NCBI RefSeq assembly: GCF_017832975.1
Contig: NZ_JAFIBI010000001.1
Coordinates: forward strand, 744,001 to 808,000
Source: Arthrobacter sp. PvP023
GTDB lineage: Bacteria; Actinomycetota; Actinomycetes; Actinomycetales; Micrococcaceae
DNA: 64,000 nucleotides
Direction of reading: 5' to 3'
A program made the translations under genes and the position numbers. Numbering within the stretch: position 1 is the stretch's first letter; each line of letters begins with the position of its first letter. The notes under the pieces were generated by a model. That model had not been told where the DNA came from and made no database searches. It worked only from the letters and a program-made list of their open reading frames with translations. Positions 35,607 through 45,242 of the stretch are shown here, piece by piece.

Positions 35607-36422
35607 ATGCGTTGTCGCCTGAGTTTCCAGGGTCGCCGCACCCTACGGGTGATGTTCGCCGTCGCGCTTCTCATTGCCCTGCCGTTGGCGCCGGCGTTCG
35701 GGTCGCGGGCCCCCGCTTCGCCAGCCCCCGCTTCCCCTGTCTCGGATCCGCCGGAGCCGGGCCCGGGCGGCACGAACATTGCCGGCGGCGAGGCCGTTGC
35801 CATGTCCGACGCCCCCTTCGCCGCCCAGATCGCCTACGACACCGCCGGCACCAGGGTGGGCTGCACGGGCAGCCAGATTTCAGCGGAGTGGGTGATTACT
35901 GCCAGGCACTGCGACTCTGCGCGACTTCAGTCGGTCCGCCTCGGCACCCCGTACCTGGGAGCCGGCGGTTCGGTGCGGACGGTCGCTGCCCGGTACCCTT
36001 CGACGGCGGGCGACGTGCTCCTGCTCAAACTCTCCACCCCGTACCCCGGACAATATGCCAGCCTGTCCCGAACCACCCCGGCGCCCGGCTCGGACGCGCG
36101 GGCATTCGGCTGGGGTGACCAGGCTGAGGGGTCGGGGGCCATGTCGTTCCAGCTCAAGGCTGCCGGTGCCACCGTGGCGGGGCAGGGCTCGGACGCTTTT
36201 GGCGGCCTGTCGGTGCGGACGCGGTCCCGGACGGGGCACCCGCTGTCCGGTGACTCCGGGGGGCCCCTCATTGTCGGCGGAAAGCTGGTTGGCGTGCTGT
36301 CGACGTCGAGCGTCCTGCCGGGCGGCAACCCGTCCGGGTTCGCCGGCCTCTACAACGACCATGCCGCCGTCTCGCGCCACCTGGGCTGGATCGCGGTCAT
36401 CACCGGCGTCACCCCGTCCTGA
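35607..36422 (+). CDS. Secreted trypsin-like serine protease (S1 family)
   Basis: 271 aa from ATG 35607 (GTG 35601, two codons upstream, is possible; no good SD for either). Signal peptide in residues 1-33 (LRVMFAVALLIALPLAPAFG), then a Pro/Ser-rich linker and the mature-like NIAGGEAVAMSDAPFAAQIA. Catalytic triad: His in VITARHCDS, Asp in STAGDVLLLKL, Ser in HPLSGDSGGPLIVGG. One Cys pair (GCTGSQISAE...RHC) is visible, matching the chymotrypsin fold. Substrate unknown. Confidence 0.87.
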   Translation: MRCRLSFQGRRTLRVMFAVALLIALPLAPAFGSRAPASPAPASPVSDPPEPGPGGTNIAGGEAVAMSDAPFAAQIAYDTAGTRVGCTGSQISAEWVITARHCDSARLQSVRLGTPYLGAGGSVRTVAARYPSTAGDVLLLKLSTPYPGQYASLSRTTPAPGSDARAFGWGDQAEGSGAMSFQLKAAGATVAGQGSDAFGGLSVRTRSRTGHPLSGDSGGPLIVGGKLVGVLSTSSVLPGGNPSGFAGLYNDHAAVSRHLGWIAVITGVTPS

Positions 36423-36530
36423 CAGCCGGACGCCTTGGCTGCCGGTCCTGCTGGTGCCCGCCAGTGGGGGCCGATCGCCCCTAGACAGCCATTTCGCCGT
36501 CGGCAAACATGGAGCGTAGGGCCCCTCTGC

Positions 36531-36557
36531 AAAGTTGAGTCATGTACACTCAACTTT
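36531..36557. promoter_or_regulatory. HAIR element (HspR operator) overlapping the clpB promoter
   Basis: AAAGTTGAGT and ACTCAACTTT are perfect 10-bp inverted arms around a 7-base spacer, matching the HspR HAIR pattern (CTTGAGT-N7-ACTCAAG) except at the outermost base pair of the core. TTGAGT (36535-36540) and TAAGAG (36557-36562), 16 bp apart, are the probable -35 and -10, so HspR binding would block transcription. Confidence 0.85.
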
Positions 36558-36588
36558 AAGAGTTGATCTATCCCGAAAGGAGCTCTCT

Positions 36589-39258
36589 TTGGACGCCAAG
36601 TTCACCACCAAGAGCCAGGAGGCTCTTTCGGCAGCAGCCATGAACGCCTCCACGGCAGGAAATCCCCAGGTTGAACCTGCCCATCTACTCAAGGCGCTGA
36701 TGGACCAGCGCGAGGGCGTCGCCGTCGCGCTCCTCCGCGCCACCGGCGCCGATCCGGATGCCGTCAGCGTCCAGGCAAGCACCGCCATCAAAGCATTGCC
36801 GGCGTCGTCCGGCACCTCGGTGCAGCAGGCCCAGCTGTCCCGCGCCGCCCTGCAGGCCATCAAGAACGCCCAGAACGAGGCGGACAAGCTGGGGGATACC
36901 TTTGTCTCCACCGAGCACCTGCTGCTCGGGCTCTCCGCTGGCAGTGACGCCGTCGGCAAGCTGATGCGCGACGCCGGCGCCTCCCATGAGGCCCTGCTCG
37001 CCGCCCTGCCGGGTGTCCGCGGGGACCGCAAGGTCACCAACGCCGATCCAGAGAACACCTTCCAGGCCCTGGAGAAGTTCGGCACGGACCTCACCGCGAT
37101 CGCCCGCTCCGGCAAGCTGGACCCGGTGATCGGCCGCGACGCCGAGATCCGCCGCATCATCCAGGTGCTGAGCCGCCGCACCAAGAACAACCCGGTCATC
37201 ATCGGCGAACCGGGCGTCGGCAAGACCGCCGTCGTCGAAGGCCTGGCCCAGCGGATCGTCGCCAATGACGTCCCGGAGAGCCTGCGCGGCAAGACCCTCA
37301 TCGCCCTGGACCTCGCCTCGATGGTGGCCGGGGCCAAGTACCGCGGCGAGTTCGAGGAACGGCTGAAGGCCGTCCTGGAGGAGATCAAGAGCTCCGAGGG
37401 CCAGATCGTGACCTTCATCGACGAGCTCCACACCGTGGTGGGAGCAGGCGCCTCCGGAGATTCCTCCATGGACGCCGGCAACATGCTCAAGCCCATGCTG
37501 GCCCGCGGCGAGCTGCGCTTGATCGGCGCCACCACGCTGGACGAATACCGCGAGAACATCGAGAAGGACCCCGCCCTGGAGCGGCGCTTCCAGCAGGTGT
37601 TCGTGGGTGAGCCGAGCGTGGACGACACCATCGGCATCCTCCGCGGCCTGAAGGAACGCTACGAGGCCCATCACAAGGTGTCCATCGCGGACTCCGCACT
37701 GGTCGCCGCAGCGACGCTGTCCAACCGCTACATCTCCGGCCGGCAGCTCCCGGACAAGGCGATCGACCTCGTGGATGAGGCGGCGTCACGGCTGCGCATG
37801 GAGATTGACTCCGCACCGGAGGAGATCGACCAGCTGCGCCGCCAGGTGGACCGCCTGACCATGGAAGAGCTTGCCCTTGCCAACGAGAAGGACGCCGCCT
37901 CCGTGGAACGCCTGGCCGCGCTGCGGGCGGACATGGCGGACAAAAAGGAAGCGCTGTCCGCACTGAATGCCCGCTGGGAAGCCGAGAAGGCCGGCCTGAA
38001 CCATGTCGGTGACCTGAAAGCCCGGATCGACGAGCTGCGCTCGGCCGCTGAGAAGTACCAGCGCGAAGGCGACCTCGCTGCCGCCTCCCGTATCCTGTAC
38101 GGCGAACTTCCCGCACTGGAACGCGAGCTGTCCGCTGCCGCCGAGGCGGAAGCCGCCCGGGTTGCCGGCGGGGGAGCCAAGCAGGAACTCATGGTGGCGG
38201 ACGAGGTCACGGCCGGTGACATCGCCGAGGTGATTTCGGCATGGACCGGCATTCCGGCCGGCCGCATGCTGCAGGGCGAGAGCCAGAAGCTGCTGCACAT
38301 GGAGGAAGAGCTCGGCAAACGTCTGATCGGCCAGAAGAAGGCCGTCACTGCAGTGTCGGACGCCGTCCGGCGCGCCCGCGCGGGCATCAGCGATCCCAAC
38401 CGGCCCACGGGCTCGTTCCTGTTCCTGGGACCCACCGGCGTGGGCAAGACCGAACTCGCCAAGGCCCTGGCGGAGTTCCTGTTCGACGACGAGCGCGCCA
38501 TGGTGCGGATCGACATGTCCGAGTACGGCGAGAAGCACTCCGTCGCGCGGCTTGTCGGTGCCCCTCCGGGCTACGTGGGCTACGAGGAAGGCGGCCAGCT
38601 GACTGAAGCCGTCCGCCGTCGTCCGTATTCCGTGGTGCTGCTGGACGAAGTGGAGAAGGCCCATCCCGAGGTGTTCGACATCCTGCTGCAGGTGCTCGAC
38701 GACGGCCGCCTCACCGACGGCCAGGGCCGCACCGTGGATTTCCGCAACGTGATCCTGGTGCTGACCTCGAACCTTGGCAGCCAGTTCCTGGTGGACCAGA
38801 CACTGGATGCCAACGCAAAGCGCAGCGCCGTGATGGCCACCGTGAATGCGTCCTTCAAGCCGGAATTCCTGAACCGGCTGGACGAAGTGGTGCTGTTCGA
38901 CGCCCTGGACGTCGAAGAGCTGGCCCGGATCGTGGAACTCCAGGTGGCTGAACTCGGCGGAAGGCTGCGCGAGCGCCGCCTGGACCTGGAAGTCACCGAC
39001 GGCGCCCGCGCCTGGCTGGCCATGACGGGCTTCGATCCTGCCTACGGCGCCCGGCCGCTGCGCCGGCTGGTGCAGCGCGAGATCGGCGACCGGCTGGCCA
39101 AGGCCATCCTCGCCGGGGAAATCGCCGACGGCGACACTGTGCTGGTGGACACCGCGGCCGACGTCGACGAACTCACCATTGCCAGCCTGGGCGGACAGGA
39201 AGCGCCCGACGGCGGTGCCCTCGCCGGCAGCGGGCTGTCAGTGCGGCGGAAGGGCTAG
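36589..39258 (+). CDS. clpB: ATP-dependent disaggregase chaperone ClpB
   Basis: 889 aa from TTG 36589, chosen because a strong AAAGGAG lies at 36576-36582; no ATG or GTG is suitably placed and an upstream in-frame GTG falls inside the HAIR element. Order: Clp-N repeat domain (about 1-150, [20 protein letters not shown] after initiator Met), AAA1 with Walker A GEPGVGKT and [13 protein letters not shown], the coiled-coil middle domain (about 400-520), AAA2 with GPTGVGKT and [20 protein letters not shown], and the sensor-2 GARPLRR. It resolves protein aggregates with DnaK. Heat-shock control by HspR is indicated by the HAIR element. Confidence 0.96.
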   Translation: MDAKFTTKSQEALSAAAMNASTAGNPQVEPAHLLKALMDQREGVAVALLRATGADPDAVSVQASTAIKALPASSGTSVQQAQLSRAALQAIKNAQNEADKLGDTFVSTEHLLLGLSAGSDAVGKLMRDAGASHEALLAALPGVRGDRKVTNADPENTFQALEKFGTDLTAIARSGKLDPVIGRDAEIRRIIQVLSRRTKNNPVIIGEPGVGKTAVVEGLAQRIVANDVPESLRGKTLIALDLASMVAGAKYRGEFEERLKAVLEEIKSSEGQIVTFIDELHTVVGAGASGDSSMDAGNMLKPMLARGELRLIGATTLDEYRENIEKDPALERRFQQVFVGEPSVDDTIGILRGLKERYEAHHKVSIADSALVAAATLSNRYISGRQLPDKAIDLVDEAASRLRMEIDSAPEEIDQLRRQVDRLTMEELALANEKDAASVERLAALRADMADKKEALSALNARWEAEKAGLNHVGDLKARIDELRSAAEKYQREGDLAAASRILYGELPALERELSAAAEAEAARVAGGGAKQELMVADEVTAGDIAEVISAWTGIPAGRMLQGESQKLLHMEEELGKRLIGQKKAVTAVSDAVRRARAGISDPNRPTGSFLFLGPTGVGKTELAKALAEFLFDDERAMVRIDMSEYGEKHSVARLVGAPPGYVGYEEGGQLTEAVRRRPYSVVLLDEVEKAHPEVFDILLQVLDDGRLTDGQGRTVDFRNVILVLTSNLGSQFLVDQTLDANAKRSAVMATVNASFKPEFLNRLDEVVLFDALDVEELARIVELQVAELGGRLRERRLDLEVTDGARAWLAMTGFDPAYGARPLRRLVQREIGDRLAKAILAGEIADGDTVLVDTAADVDELTIASLGGQEAPDGGALAGSGLSVRRKG

Positions 39259-39293
39259 CAGCGCTAGGGCGGGTGGAGGCGGTCCGGGCGGTC

Positions 39294-39977
39294 CTAGGGG
39301 AGCAGGGATTCCATGATGATGTTGCCCTTGTCCGCCGTGACGTAGCAATCCACCCGCCGGTCGCCCTTCTCCCAGCTGGTGTCGCTCGGGTAGGCGTTGC
39401 GCTGCATGAGGACGTAGTTTGCCACGGCGTCGGTGAGGCCGGCGTCCTGGCAGATCTCGCGGCCCTTTTGCCGCAGCGCGGCGATGCCCGGATAGGAGTC
39501 CGATTCCGGGTACCGGTACAGGGCGACCAGTTGGGCCGAGTGGCCCGTGGTGCAGGCCACCACCCGGGATCCCGTGGCTTCGGGATCGAAGTTCTCGAAG
39601 CAGTCGCCCAGTTGGTAGTCCAGGGCGCTCACGCCGTCCTGGGGAAGCTGGCTCCGGGTTGCCGGCGCAGACTGGGACGTTTCCTGGGCGGCCGGGGCCG
39701 GGTCCTGGCCGGCGGCCTGCTCGTTTGCGTTGGCGATCAGGGTGGCCAGCCACCAGATGAAGAGGCCCAGCAGCACAAGTCCGGCCACCACGAAGCCGGC
39801 CTTGAACAAGGTCTGTTTTTGCTCGGAGGCCTGCTCTGCGGTTCTCCTGGTGTTGCTGCTGGTCGGCGGCCTGGCAGGCGGAGGCGGCACCACGGGCAGC
39901 GTTCCGGTGCCCGGGGATGTCTTGTGGTTCCCGTCGCTGGTGTCCGTTGCGTTCTCGTCATTCACGTGAAGATTCAC
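39294..39977 (-). CDS. Septum-formation family membrane protein
   Basis: 227 aa. A disordered N-terminus (1-55, Pro/Thr-rich), one membrane helix (about 61-83, FKAGFVVAGLVLLGLFIWWL), a second disordered linker, and an extracellular domain from about 115 with the family pattern YQLGDCFENF, VVACTTGHSAQLVALY, and GREICQDAG, then DRRVDCYVTADKG. Four cysteines are spaced for two disulfides. The family (septum_form) is linked to actinobacterial division by name only; function not established. Confidence 0.78.
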   Translation of the reverse strand: MNLHVNDENATDTSDGNHKTSPGTGTLPVVPPPPARPPTSSNTRRTAEQASEQKQTLFKAGFVVAGLVLLGLFIWWLATLIANANEQAAGQDPAPAAQETSQSAPATRSQLPQDGVSALDYQLGDCFENFDPEATGSRVVACTTGHSAQLVALYRYPESDSYPGIAALRQKGREICQDAGLTDAVANYVLMQRNAYPSDTSWEKGDRRVDCYVTADKGNIIMESLLP

Positions 39978-40245
39978 CCTTCCCGGCGTCTTTTTCCCCG
40001 CCTTGGGCCGTGGCTGCGGCCGCCGGCGGGGAGTCGCTCAAACGACTCTACCGAAGAAAAACCGAGGGCCGCAGAAGGCCCGGACCTGCGTAAACGTGGC
40101 TGCTGTCCGCCGGGGGCCCGTTCCGGGGAGCAGTTACCGCTGAAAGCATGTAATCTAGGTGTACGACAAATTGACCAAACATTCCGGGGCCTCACTAACG
40201 CCAATGGTGACCACCTCCGGTCCGAGTACAAAAGGGGGTCACGCC

Positions 40246-40479
40246 ATGGGGCGCGGCCGTCAAAAGGCAAAAGCTACCAAGCAGGCTCGGGATATTAAGT
40301 ACTATTCCCCGAACACCGACTACACTGCTCTTCAGCGCGAGCTCAAGAGCTCCGAGGGTCGTGCACCGAGCCGTTTCTCGAGTGAGCCGGTAGAGCCGGA
40401 TTATTCGGCCTATGTGGATAAGTACGCGGATGATTTGGAAGAAGACGACGACGAGGTTGACACCCGTCGAATCGGTTAG
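40246..40479 (+). CDS. DUF3073 domain-containing protein
   Basis: 77 aa from ATG 40246 (AAAGGGGG upstream). The basic start MGRGRQKAKATKQARDIKYY and the middle YSPNTDYTALQRELKS are the DUF3073 signature; the C-terminus is acidic (DDLEEDDDEVD). This small protein is conserved across actinobacteria next to purM-purF, and function is unknown; a nucleic-acid-binding role is suggested only by charge. The 268-bp gap before it has TTGACC and ACTAAC 17 bp apart (40171-40199) as a weak promoter candidate. Confidence 0.9.
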   Translation: MGRGRQKAKATKQARDIKYYSPNTDYTALQRELKSSEGRAPSRFSSEPVEPDYSAYVDKYADDLEEDDDEVDTRRIG

Positions 40480-40604
40480 TTGTCGCCCGCTGAACCTGCC
40501 GTAAGGCACTCAGCGGCGTGCCGCCGTCGTTCATTCACCACAGTGATCCGTACGATGCTTCGGCTCTTCTTTCCCAGCACCCCCGGGTGCTGACCCCAGA
40601 TATC

Positions 40605-40654
40605 AGGCCCGTCAGGGCGCGCCGGTTTCCGGTGTGCTCTGACGGGCCTTTCTG
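40605..40654 (+). terminator. Rho-independent terminator after the DUF3073 gene
   Basis: AGGCCCGTCAG (40605-40615) and CTGACGGGCCT (40639-40649) form a perfect 11-bp stem followed by a T-rich run (TTTCT). Confidence 0.8.
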
Positions 40655-40694
40655 CTGTACGCCTACACTGTTGGGGTCGAAGGGAAACAATTTT

Positions 40695-41477
40695 ATGACC
40701 GAGCGCAGCACGTACGACGCGGGCGAGATTTGCTGGACGGACCTGCAGGCCAAGGATGTGGAGGCCGCCAAGTCCTTCTACGCAAGCGTGTTCGGATGGC
40801 GCTATGAGGACCTGCCCACACCGGACGGGCGAAGCTATTCGAAGGCTTACCTGGACGGTGACCTCATCACCGTCATTGCGCCGCAGAATCCCCTCCAGGA
40901 GGCATCCGGGACGGCCGCGCAGTGGAACATCTACTTTGCCGCGGGTGACGCCGGCGCCATAGCCGAGGAAACCCCGCACGCGGGCGGAATACTGGAGTTC
41001 GGTCCCGAGGACGTGGGGGACACCGGTGTGATGGTGTTCGTTGCGCCGCCCGGGGGCGGCACCACCGGGGTGTGGCAGCCGGGAACGCATACCGGCACCG
41101 CCCGGTACAACCAGGCCGGGGCGCTGGCCTGGGCTGAACTGCTGACTCCCGAACCGCAGGCAGCTGTCGCGTTCTTCCAGCAGCTGTTCGGGCACGAGGT
41201 CACGGAATATCCGCAGGACGACGGCGGGACGTACACCACGCTGATGGTGCACGGCGCGGAGGTGGCCGGCATCGCCAGGGTTCCCGGCGATGCCCAGGAT
41301 ACGCTCGAGCCCGGCTGGCAGGTGTACTTCGGCGTTTCAGATGTCGCGGAAGCGGTGGCAGCTGCGGTGGCAGCAGGCGGCGTGGTCCTCGTTGAGCCGG
41401 ACGACATCGACGAGGCAGGAACCATCGCCACGCTGAGAGACCCGCAGGGCGGGGTATTCAGCGTGCTGGAGGTTTAG
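40695..41477 (+). CDS. VOC-family protein with two glyoxalase-like domains
   Basis: 260 aa from ATG 40695 (AAGGGA upstream). Two tandem VOC domains: GEICWTDLQAKDVEAAKSFY with SVFGWRYEDL, then ALAWAELLTPEPQAAVAFFQ with LFGHEVTEY. Each starts with a beta-strand carrying an acidic metal-type residue; the end is ATLRDPQGGVFSVLEV. Relatives include hydroxylase-like and antibiotic-resistance proteins. Substrate unknown. Confidence 0.87.
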   Translation: MTERSTYDAGEICWTDLQAKDVEAAKSFYASVFGWRYEDLPTPDGRSYSKAYLDGDLITVIAPQNPLQEASGTAAQWNIYFAAGDAGAIAEETPHAGGILEFGPEDVGDTGVMVFVAPPGGGTTGVWQPGTHTGTARYNQAGALAWAELLTPEPQAAVAFFQQLFGHEVTEYPQDDGGTYTTLMVHGAEVAGIARVPGDAQDTLEPGWQVYFGVSDVAEAVAAAVAAGGVVLVEPDDIDEAGTIATLRDPQGGVFSVLEV

Positions 41478-41499
41478 CCGCCGCGGGCTTAGACGCCGA

Positions 41500-41551
41500 G
41501 TGCCCCGCAACTGCCGTTCTCAGTTCTCTCTAAACGGCGGTTGCGGGGCAC
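41500..41551. terminator. Large inverted repeat between convergent VOC and purM genes
   Basis: Arms of 19 bp at 41500-41518 (GTGCCCCGCAACTGCCGTT) and 41533-41551 pair fully except for one G-U wobble, with a 14-base loop. No clear U-run, but its position after two convergent genes suggests a bidirectional terminator. Confidence 0.6.
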
Positions 41552-41576
41552 CCGGTGGGTTGCTCAGGCGAGGTGC

Positions 41577-42722
41577 TTAGGCGTAGGCGTTCACCAGTCG
41601 GACTGCGCCGCCGTCAACACCCTTGGCACCCTGGACGTAGTCGGGGCCGGTCTTGACGATCGAGTCCGTGTTCTCTTCCACGGTGCCCATGATCCAGGAC
41701 GGCAGGCCGCGGTCGTTGAGGCGGTTCACGGCGGCGTCGGCGGCTTCGGGGGAGACAATCGCCACCATGCCCACGCCGAGGTTCAGGGTGCGCTCGAGGT
41801 CGGCCAGCGGAACGTTGCCCAGTTCCGAAACCAGCTTGAAGATGGCGGGGAGTTCCCAGGTGGCGCGGTCCACCGTGGCGATGAGGCCCTGGGGGAGGAC
41901 ACGCGCCAGGTTGGCTGCGAGGCCGCCGCCGGTGACGTGGCTGAAGCCGTGGACGGCGGCGCCGGCCGTGACCGGGAAGGTGCGGGCCAGGTCCAGGCAG
42001 TCAGCGGCGTAGACGCGGGTGGGCTCGAGCAGTTCCTCGCCCAGCGTGCGTCCGAGTTCGGAGACCTGGCGGTCCAGGGCCCAGCCGGCGTGGTTGATGA
42101 CCCGGCGGACCAGGGAATAGCCGTTGGAGTGCAGGCCGGAGGAGGCCATGCCGATCACCACGTCGCCGGCGCGGACGCGGTCCGGACCCAGCAGGGCGTC
42201 GGCCTCGACAACACCGGTGGCGGCACCGGCGACGTCGTACTCGTGCTCACCCAGCAGGCCCGGGTGCTCTGCGGTTTCGCCGCCCACCAAGGCGGTTCCC
42301 GCCACGGAACAGGCTGCTGCGATGCCGCGGACGATGTCCGCGATGCGCTCGGGGACAACCTTGCCGCAGGCGATGTAGTCGGTCATGTAGAGCGGTTCGG
42401 CGCCCACCACCACGATGTCGTCCACCACCATGCCCACCAGGTCGAAACCGATGGTGTCGTGGATGTCCATGGCCTGGGCGATGGCCACCTTGGTGCCCAC
42501 GCCGTCCGTGGAGGTGGCGAGCAGCGGCCGCTTGAAAGTGAGGAGCCTCGAAACGTCGTAGAGTCCGGCAAAGCCGCCCACCCCGCCGATCACGGAGGAA
42601 TTATGGGTGGCCTTGACGGCGTCCTTCATGAGTTCGACGGCGCGGTCTCCCGCTTCGACGTCAACACCGGCAGAGGCGTACGTGATGCCGGCGTTCTGGG
42701 CGGAGGAAGATGCGGAAGTCAT
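41577..42722 (-). CDS. purM: Phosphoribosylformylglycinamidine cyclo-ligase (AIR synthetase)
   Basis: 381 aa. The PurM/ThiL fold with ATP-binding SSVIGGVGGFAGLYDVSRL and LLATSTDGVGTKVAIAQAMD, the metal segment DIVVVGAEPLYMTDYIACGK, and VGGETAEHPGLLGEHEYDVA and SSGLHSNGYSLVRRV. It closes the imidazole ring of FGAM to AIR in purine synthesis. The ATG overlaps the purF stop by 4 bases, giving a coupled purF-purM pair; the DUF3073 neighbourhood is typical of actinobacteria. Confidence 0.96.
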   Translation of the reverse strand: MTSASSSAQNAGITYASAGVDVEAGDRAVELMKDAVKATHNSSVIGGVGGFAGLYDVSRLLTFKRPLLATSTDGVGTKVAIAQAMDIHDTIGFDLVGMVVDDIVVVGAEPLYMTDYIACGKVVPERIADIVRGIAAACSVAGTALVGGETAEHPGLLGEHEYDVAGAATGVVEADALLGPDRVRAGDVVIGMASSGLHSNGYSLVRRVINHAGWALDRQVSELGRTLGEELLEPTRVYAADCLDLARTFPVTAGAAVHGFSHVTGGGLAANLARVLPQGLIATVDRATWELPAIFKLVSELGNVPLADLERTLNLGVGMVAIVSPEAADAAVNRLNDRGLPSWIMGTVEENTDSIVKTGPDYVQGAKGVDGGAVRLVNAYA

Positions 42723-44365
42723 ACGGACTCTTTCTTGTCAGCGGTCAGACGGTCGGCGTCGGTCAGCAGGTTCTCGAACTCGGCGTCCGGTCCCGGATCG
42801 CAGCCCGTAGCGCCGGGCTTCCCGGCCGGGTCCTCTTCGGAATCAACGGCAACCGCGGCGGCGGCTGTGGTGGCGGATCCTGCCGCGGGCAGGCCGCCGA
42901 GGTCCGTGCGCTCCAGCAGGTTCTTGCCCAGTTTGTCCGAGCCCGGGAGCTCGATGGGGTACTTGCCGGTGAAGCAGGCGGTGCAGAGGCGTTCGCGCGG
43001 CTGCTGGGTGGCGCCGATCATGCCGTCTTCGGAGATGTACGCCAGCGAATCGGCGCCGATTGCCTGGGAAATTTCCTCAATGGTGGCGCCGTTGGCGATC
43101 AGCTCCGCGCGGGACGCGAAGTCGATGCCGTAGAAGCACGGCCACTGGACCGGCGGGGAGGAGATCTTCACGTGCACCGCAGCAGCGCCGGCCTCCCGGA
43201 GCATCCGGACGATGGCGCGCTGGGTGTTGCCGCGAACGATCGAGTCATCCACCACCACAACGCGCTTGCCGCGGATCACGGATTCGAGGGCGTTGAGCTT
43301 GAGGCGGATGCCCAGCTGGCGCAGGGTCTGCGAGGGCTGGATGAACGTGCGGCCCACGTAGGAGTTCTTGACGAAGCCGTGCGCGAACGGGATGCCGGAT
43401 TCCTCGGCGTAGCCCACGGCGGCCGGGGTTCCGGACTCGGGGACGGGGATGACGATGTCCGCTTCCTGGGTGTTCTCGCGGGCCAGTTGGCGGCCCATCT
43501 CCACACGGGACTCATACACGGAACGTCCCGCAATGGCGGCGTCCGGACGCGCAAGGTAGACGTACTCGAAAACGCAGCCCGCCGGCGTCGGCTCCGCAAA
43601 GCGCTGGGACCGCACGCCCTCTTCGTCAATGGCGATGAATTCGCCGGGTTCGATTTCCCGGATGAAGCTGGCGCCCACCGTTGCGAGGGCCGACTGCTCG
43701 GAGGCCACTACCCAGCCGCGCTCCAGCCGGCCGAGGACCAGCGGGCGGATGCCATAGGTGTCGCGTGCCGCGTAGAGGGTGCCTTCGTCCATGAAGACGA
43801 AGCAGAAGCCGCCCTTGATCTTGGGCAGCAGCTCGATGGCGGTCTGTTCGAGGGACTTGCCCTCTTCACCCTCCAGCAGTGCCGTCACCAGGGCGGTGTC
43901 CGAGGTGTTGCCCTGCTTCATTTCACCGCTGAGCTGGCCGCCGTTGCGCTCAATGATCATGGCATTGAGCTCGGCGGTGTTGGTGAGGTTGCCGTTGTGG
44001 GCCAGCGCCACGGTTCCCGTGGCGGTAGCGCCAAGCGTGGGCTGGGCGTTGGCCCAGTGGCTGGCGCCGGTAGTGGAATAGCGGCAGTGGCCGACGGCCA
44101 GGTGCCCGGTCAGGGTGTTCAGCGTGGTCTCGTCGAAGACCTGGGATACGAGGCCCATGTCCTTATAGACGTTGATCCGCTTGCCGTCACTGGTTGCTAT
44201 GCCAGCCGACTCCTGACCGCGGTGCTGCAATGCATACAGCCCGTAATAGGTGAGTTTTGCTACTTCTTCACCTGGTGCCCAGACCCCGAAGACGCCGCAA
44301 GCGTCCTGGGGGCCTTTTTCGCCAGGGAGAAGATCATGAGAAAGTTTTCCATCGCCGCGTGCCAC
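42719..44365 (-). CDS. purF: Amidophosphoribosyltransferase
   Basis: 548 aa. First committed step of purine synthesis (PRPP + glutamine). The N-terminal nucleophile class II glutaminase starts at C23 (DACGVFGVWAPGEE), so a 22-residue propeptide is expected to be removed. LYALQHRGQESAGI and HNGNLTNTAEL are glutaminase motifs; the PRPP loop is VVVVDDSIVRGNTQRAIVRM. Two Cys in the C-terminal part (LCTACFTGKYPIELP), with others, could hold the Fe-S cluster of this type. An Ala/Thr/Glu-rich tail of about 60 residues is low-complexity. Confidence 0.96.
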   Translation of the reverse strand: MARGDGKLSHDLLPGEKGPQDACGVFGVWAPGEEVAKLTYYGLYALQHRGQESAGIATSDGKRINVYKDMGLVSQVFDETTLNTLTGHLAVGHCRYSTTGASHWANAQPTLGATATGTVALAHNGNLTNTAELNAMIIERNGGQLSGEMKQGNTSDTALVTALLEGEEGKSLEQTAIELLPKIKGGFCFVFMDEGTLYAARDTYGIRPLVLGRLERGWVVASEQSALATVGASFIREIEPGEFIAIDEEGVRSQRFAEPTPAGCVFEYVYLARPDAAIAGRSVYESRVEMGRQLARENTQEADIVIPVPESGTPAAVGYAEESGIPFAHGFVKNSYVGRTFIQPSQTLRQLGIRLKLNALESVIRGKRVVVVDDSIVRGNTQRAIVRMLREAGAAAVHVKISSPPVQWPCFYGIDFASRAELIANGATIEEISQAIGADSLAYISEDGMIGATQQPRERLCTACFTGKYPIELPGSDKLGKNLLERTDLGGLPAAGSATTAAAAVAVDSEEDPAGKPGATGCDPGPDAEFENLLTDADRLTADKKESV

Positions 44366-44412
44366 TGGTCGATTATCTCACGTCATGGGGTAGGACTTTT
44401 CCGGCTGCCCGT

Positions 44413-44763
44413 TTATGACTGACGGCCGGCCGGGGTGCCGCTGTCATCGCCGTCGTCTGCTTCGTTGCCCGGGGCGTCCTCCGGGACGGCCTCGACGACG
44501 GCGTGTTCGGCGCGGCGGACGCTGAGCCGGTCCAGCAGGAGGGCGACGACGGCGCCCAGAATCACGCCGCCGGCGCCGAAAAGGACCAGGAAGAAGCCGA
44601 AGACCGAGCTGGGTTCGTAGCCCGGGTCTCCGGGCAGCGCGAACGCGATGACCGCCGCAACGATGATGCCCACGAGTCCGCCAAGTATGAGGAACGGCAC
44701 GTATTTGGGTGCTCGGCGCACGGTGATTTCGCGCCTCTCGGCGGGGGTGTCTTCAGAAGCCAT
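44413..44763 (-). CDS. Small two-helix membrane protein of unknown function
   Basis: 116 aa. N-terminal tail with basic residues, two membrane helices (about 22-44 PFLILGGLVGIIVAAVIAFA and 55-77 FGFFLVLFGAGGVILGAVVA) and a hydrophilic acidic C-terminus (DAPGNEADDGDDSG). It lies 47 bp upstream of purF on the same strand, a conserved actinobacterial arrangement as I recall. No recognised function. Confidence 0.7.
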   Translation of the reverse strand: MASEDTPAERREITVRRAPKYVPFLILGGLVGIIVAAVIAFALPGDPGYEPSSVFGFFLVLFGAGGVILGAVVALLLDRLSVRRAEHAVVEAVPEDAPGNEADDGDDSGTPAGRQS

Positions 44764-44835
44764 GCCCTCTAGCCTACTGCCCCGTGTTGATCGGGTTGGC
44801 CGCCCGGGGCCGCCTCGCCCTGAGCGGCCCCCTCC

Positions 44836-44900
44836 CGAGTTTTTGTCCAGATAATGGGCTTTCGAGGAGCGTTTGGCCGTGGTATCTGGACAAAAACTCG
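44836..44900. repeat. Perfect 18-bp inverted repeat with 29-base loop
   Basis: CGAGTTTTTGTCCAGATA (44836-44853) and TATCTGGACAAAAACTCG (44883-44900) are exact reverse complements. It abuts the uraH stop codon at 44901-44903 and fills most of the 137-bp gap. It may terminate uraDH transcripts, or be a dispersed palindromic element of this genus. Confidence 0.75.
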
Positions 44901-45242
44901 TCAGCTGCCGCGGTACGTCGAGTAGGCGAAGGGGCTCAGGAGCAGCGGCACGTGGTAGTGCTCGCCGGCGTCGGACACCGTGAACACCAGGTCCACTTCC
45001 GGGAAGAACGTGGCCGTGCCCACGCCTTCGTAGTAAGCCCCTGTGGCGAAGTTCAGCCGGTACGTCCCGGCCGGGAGCAGTTCCGGACCGAGGTCCTTCG
45101 CCCGGCCGTCACCGTCGGTGGTGCCCGACGCAACGAGGTTCCAGCCTCCGCCGTCGCGCGCGTAAAGCCCGACGGCGACGCCGGCAGCCGGGCGCCCGGA
45201 TCCGGTGTCCAGGATGTGGGTGGTCACCTGTGAAACGGTCAT
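44901..45242 (-). CDS. uraH: 5-Hydroxyisourate hydrolase (transthyretin-like)
   Basis: 113 aa, the normal length. TTHILDTGSGRPAAGVAVGL carries the catalytic His (H9); Arg in DGRAKDLG; PEVDLVFTVSDAGEHYHVPL and the diagnostic C-terminal tetrapeptide YRGS. It hydrolyses 5-hydroxyisourate to OHCU in urate breakdown. The start ATG overlaps the uraD stop (ATGA). I did not extend the frame upstream because that reading duplicates uraD on the same DNA. Confidence 0.95.
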   Translation of the reverse strand: MTVSQVTTHILDTGSGRPAAGVAVGLYARDGGGWNLVASGTTDGDGRAKDLGPELLPAGTYRLNFATGAYYEGVGTATFFPEVDLVFTVSDAGEHYHVPLLLSPFAYSTYRGS

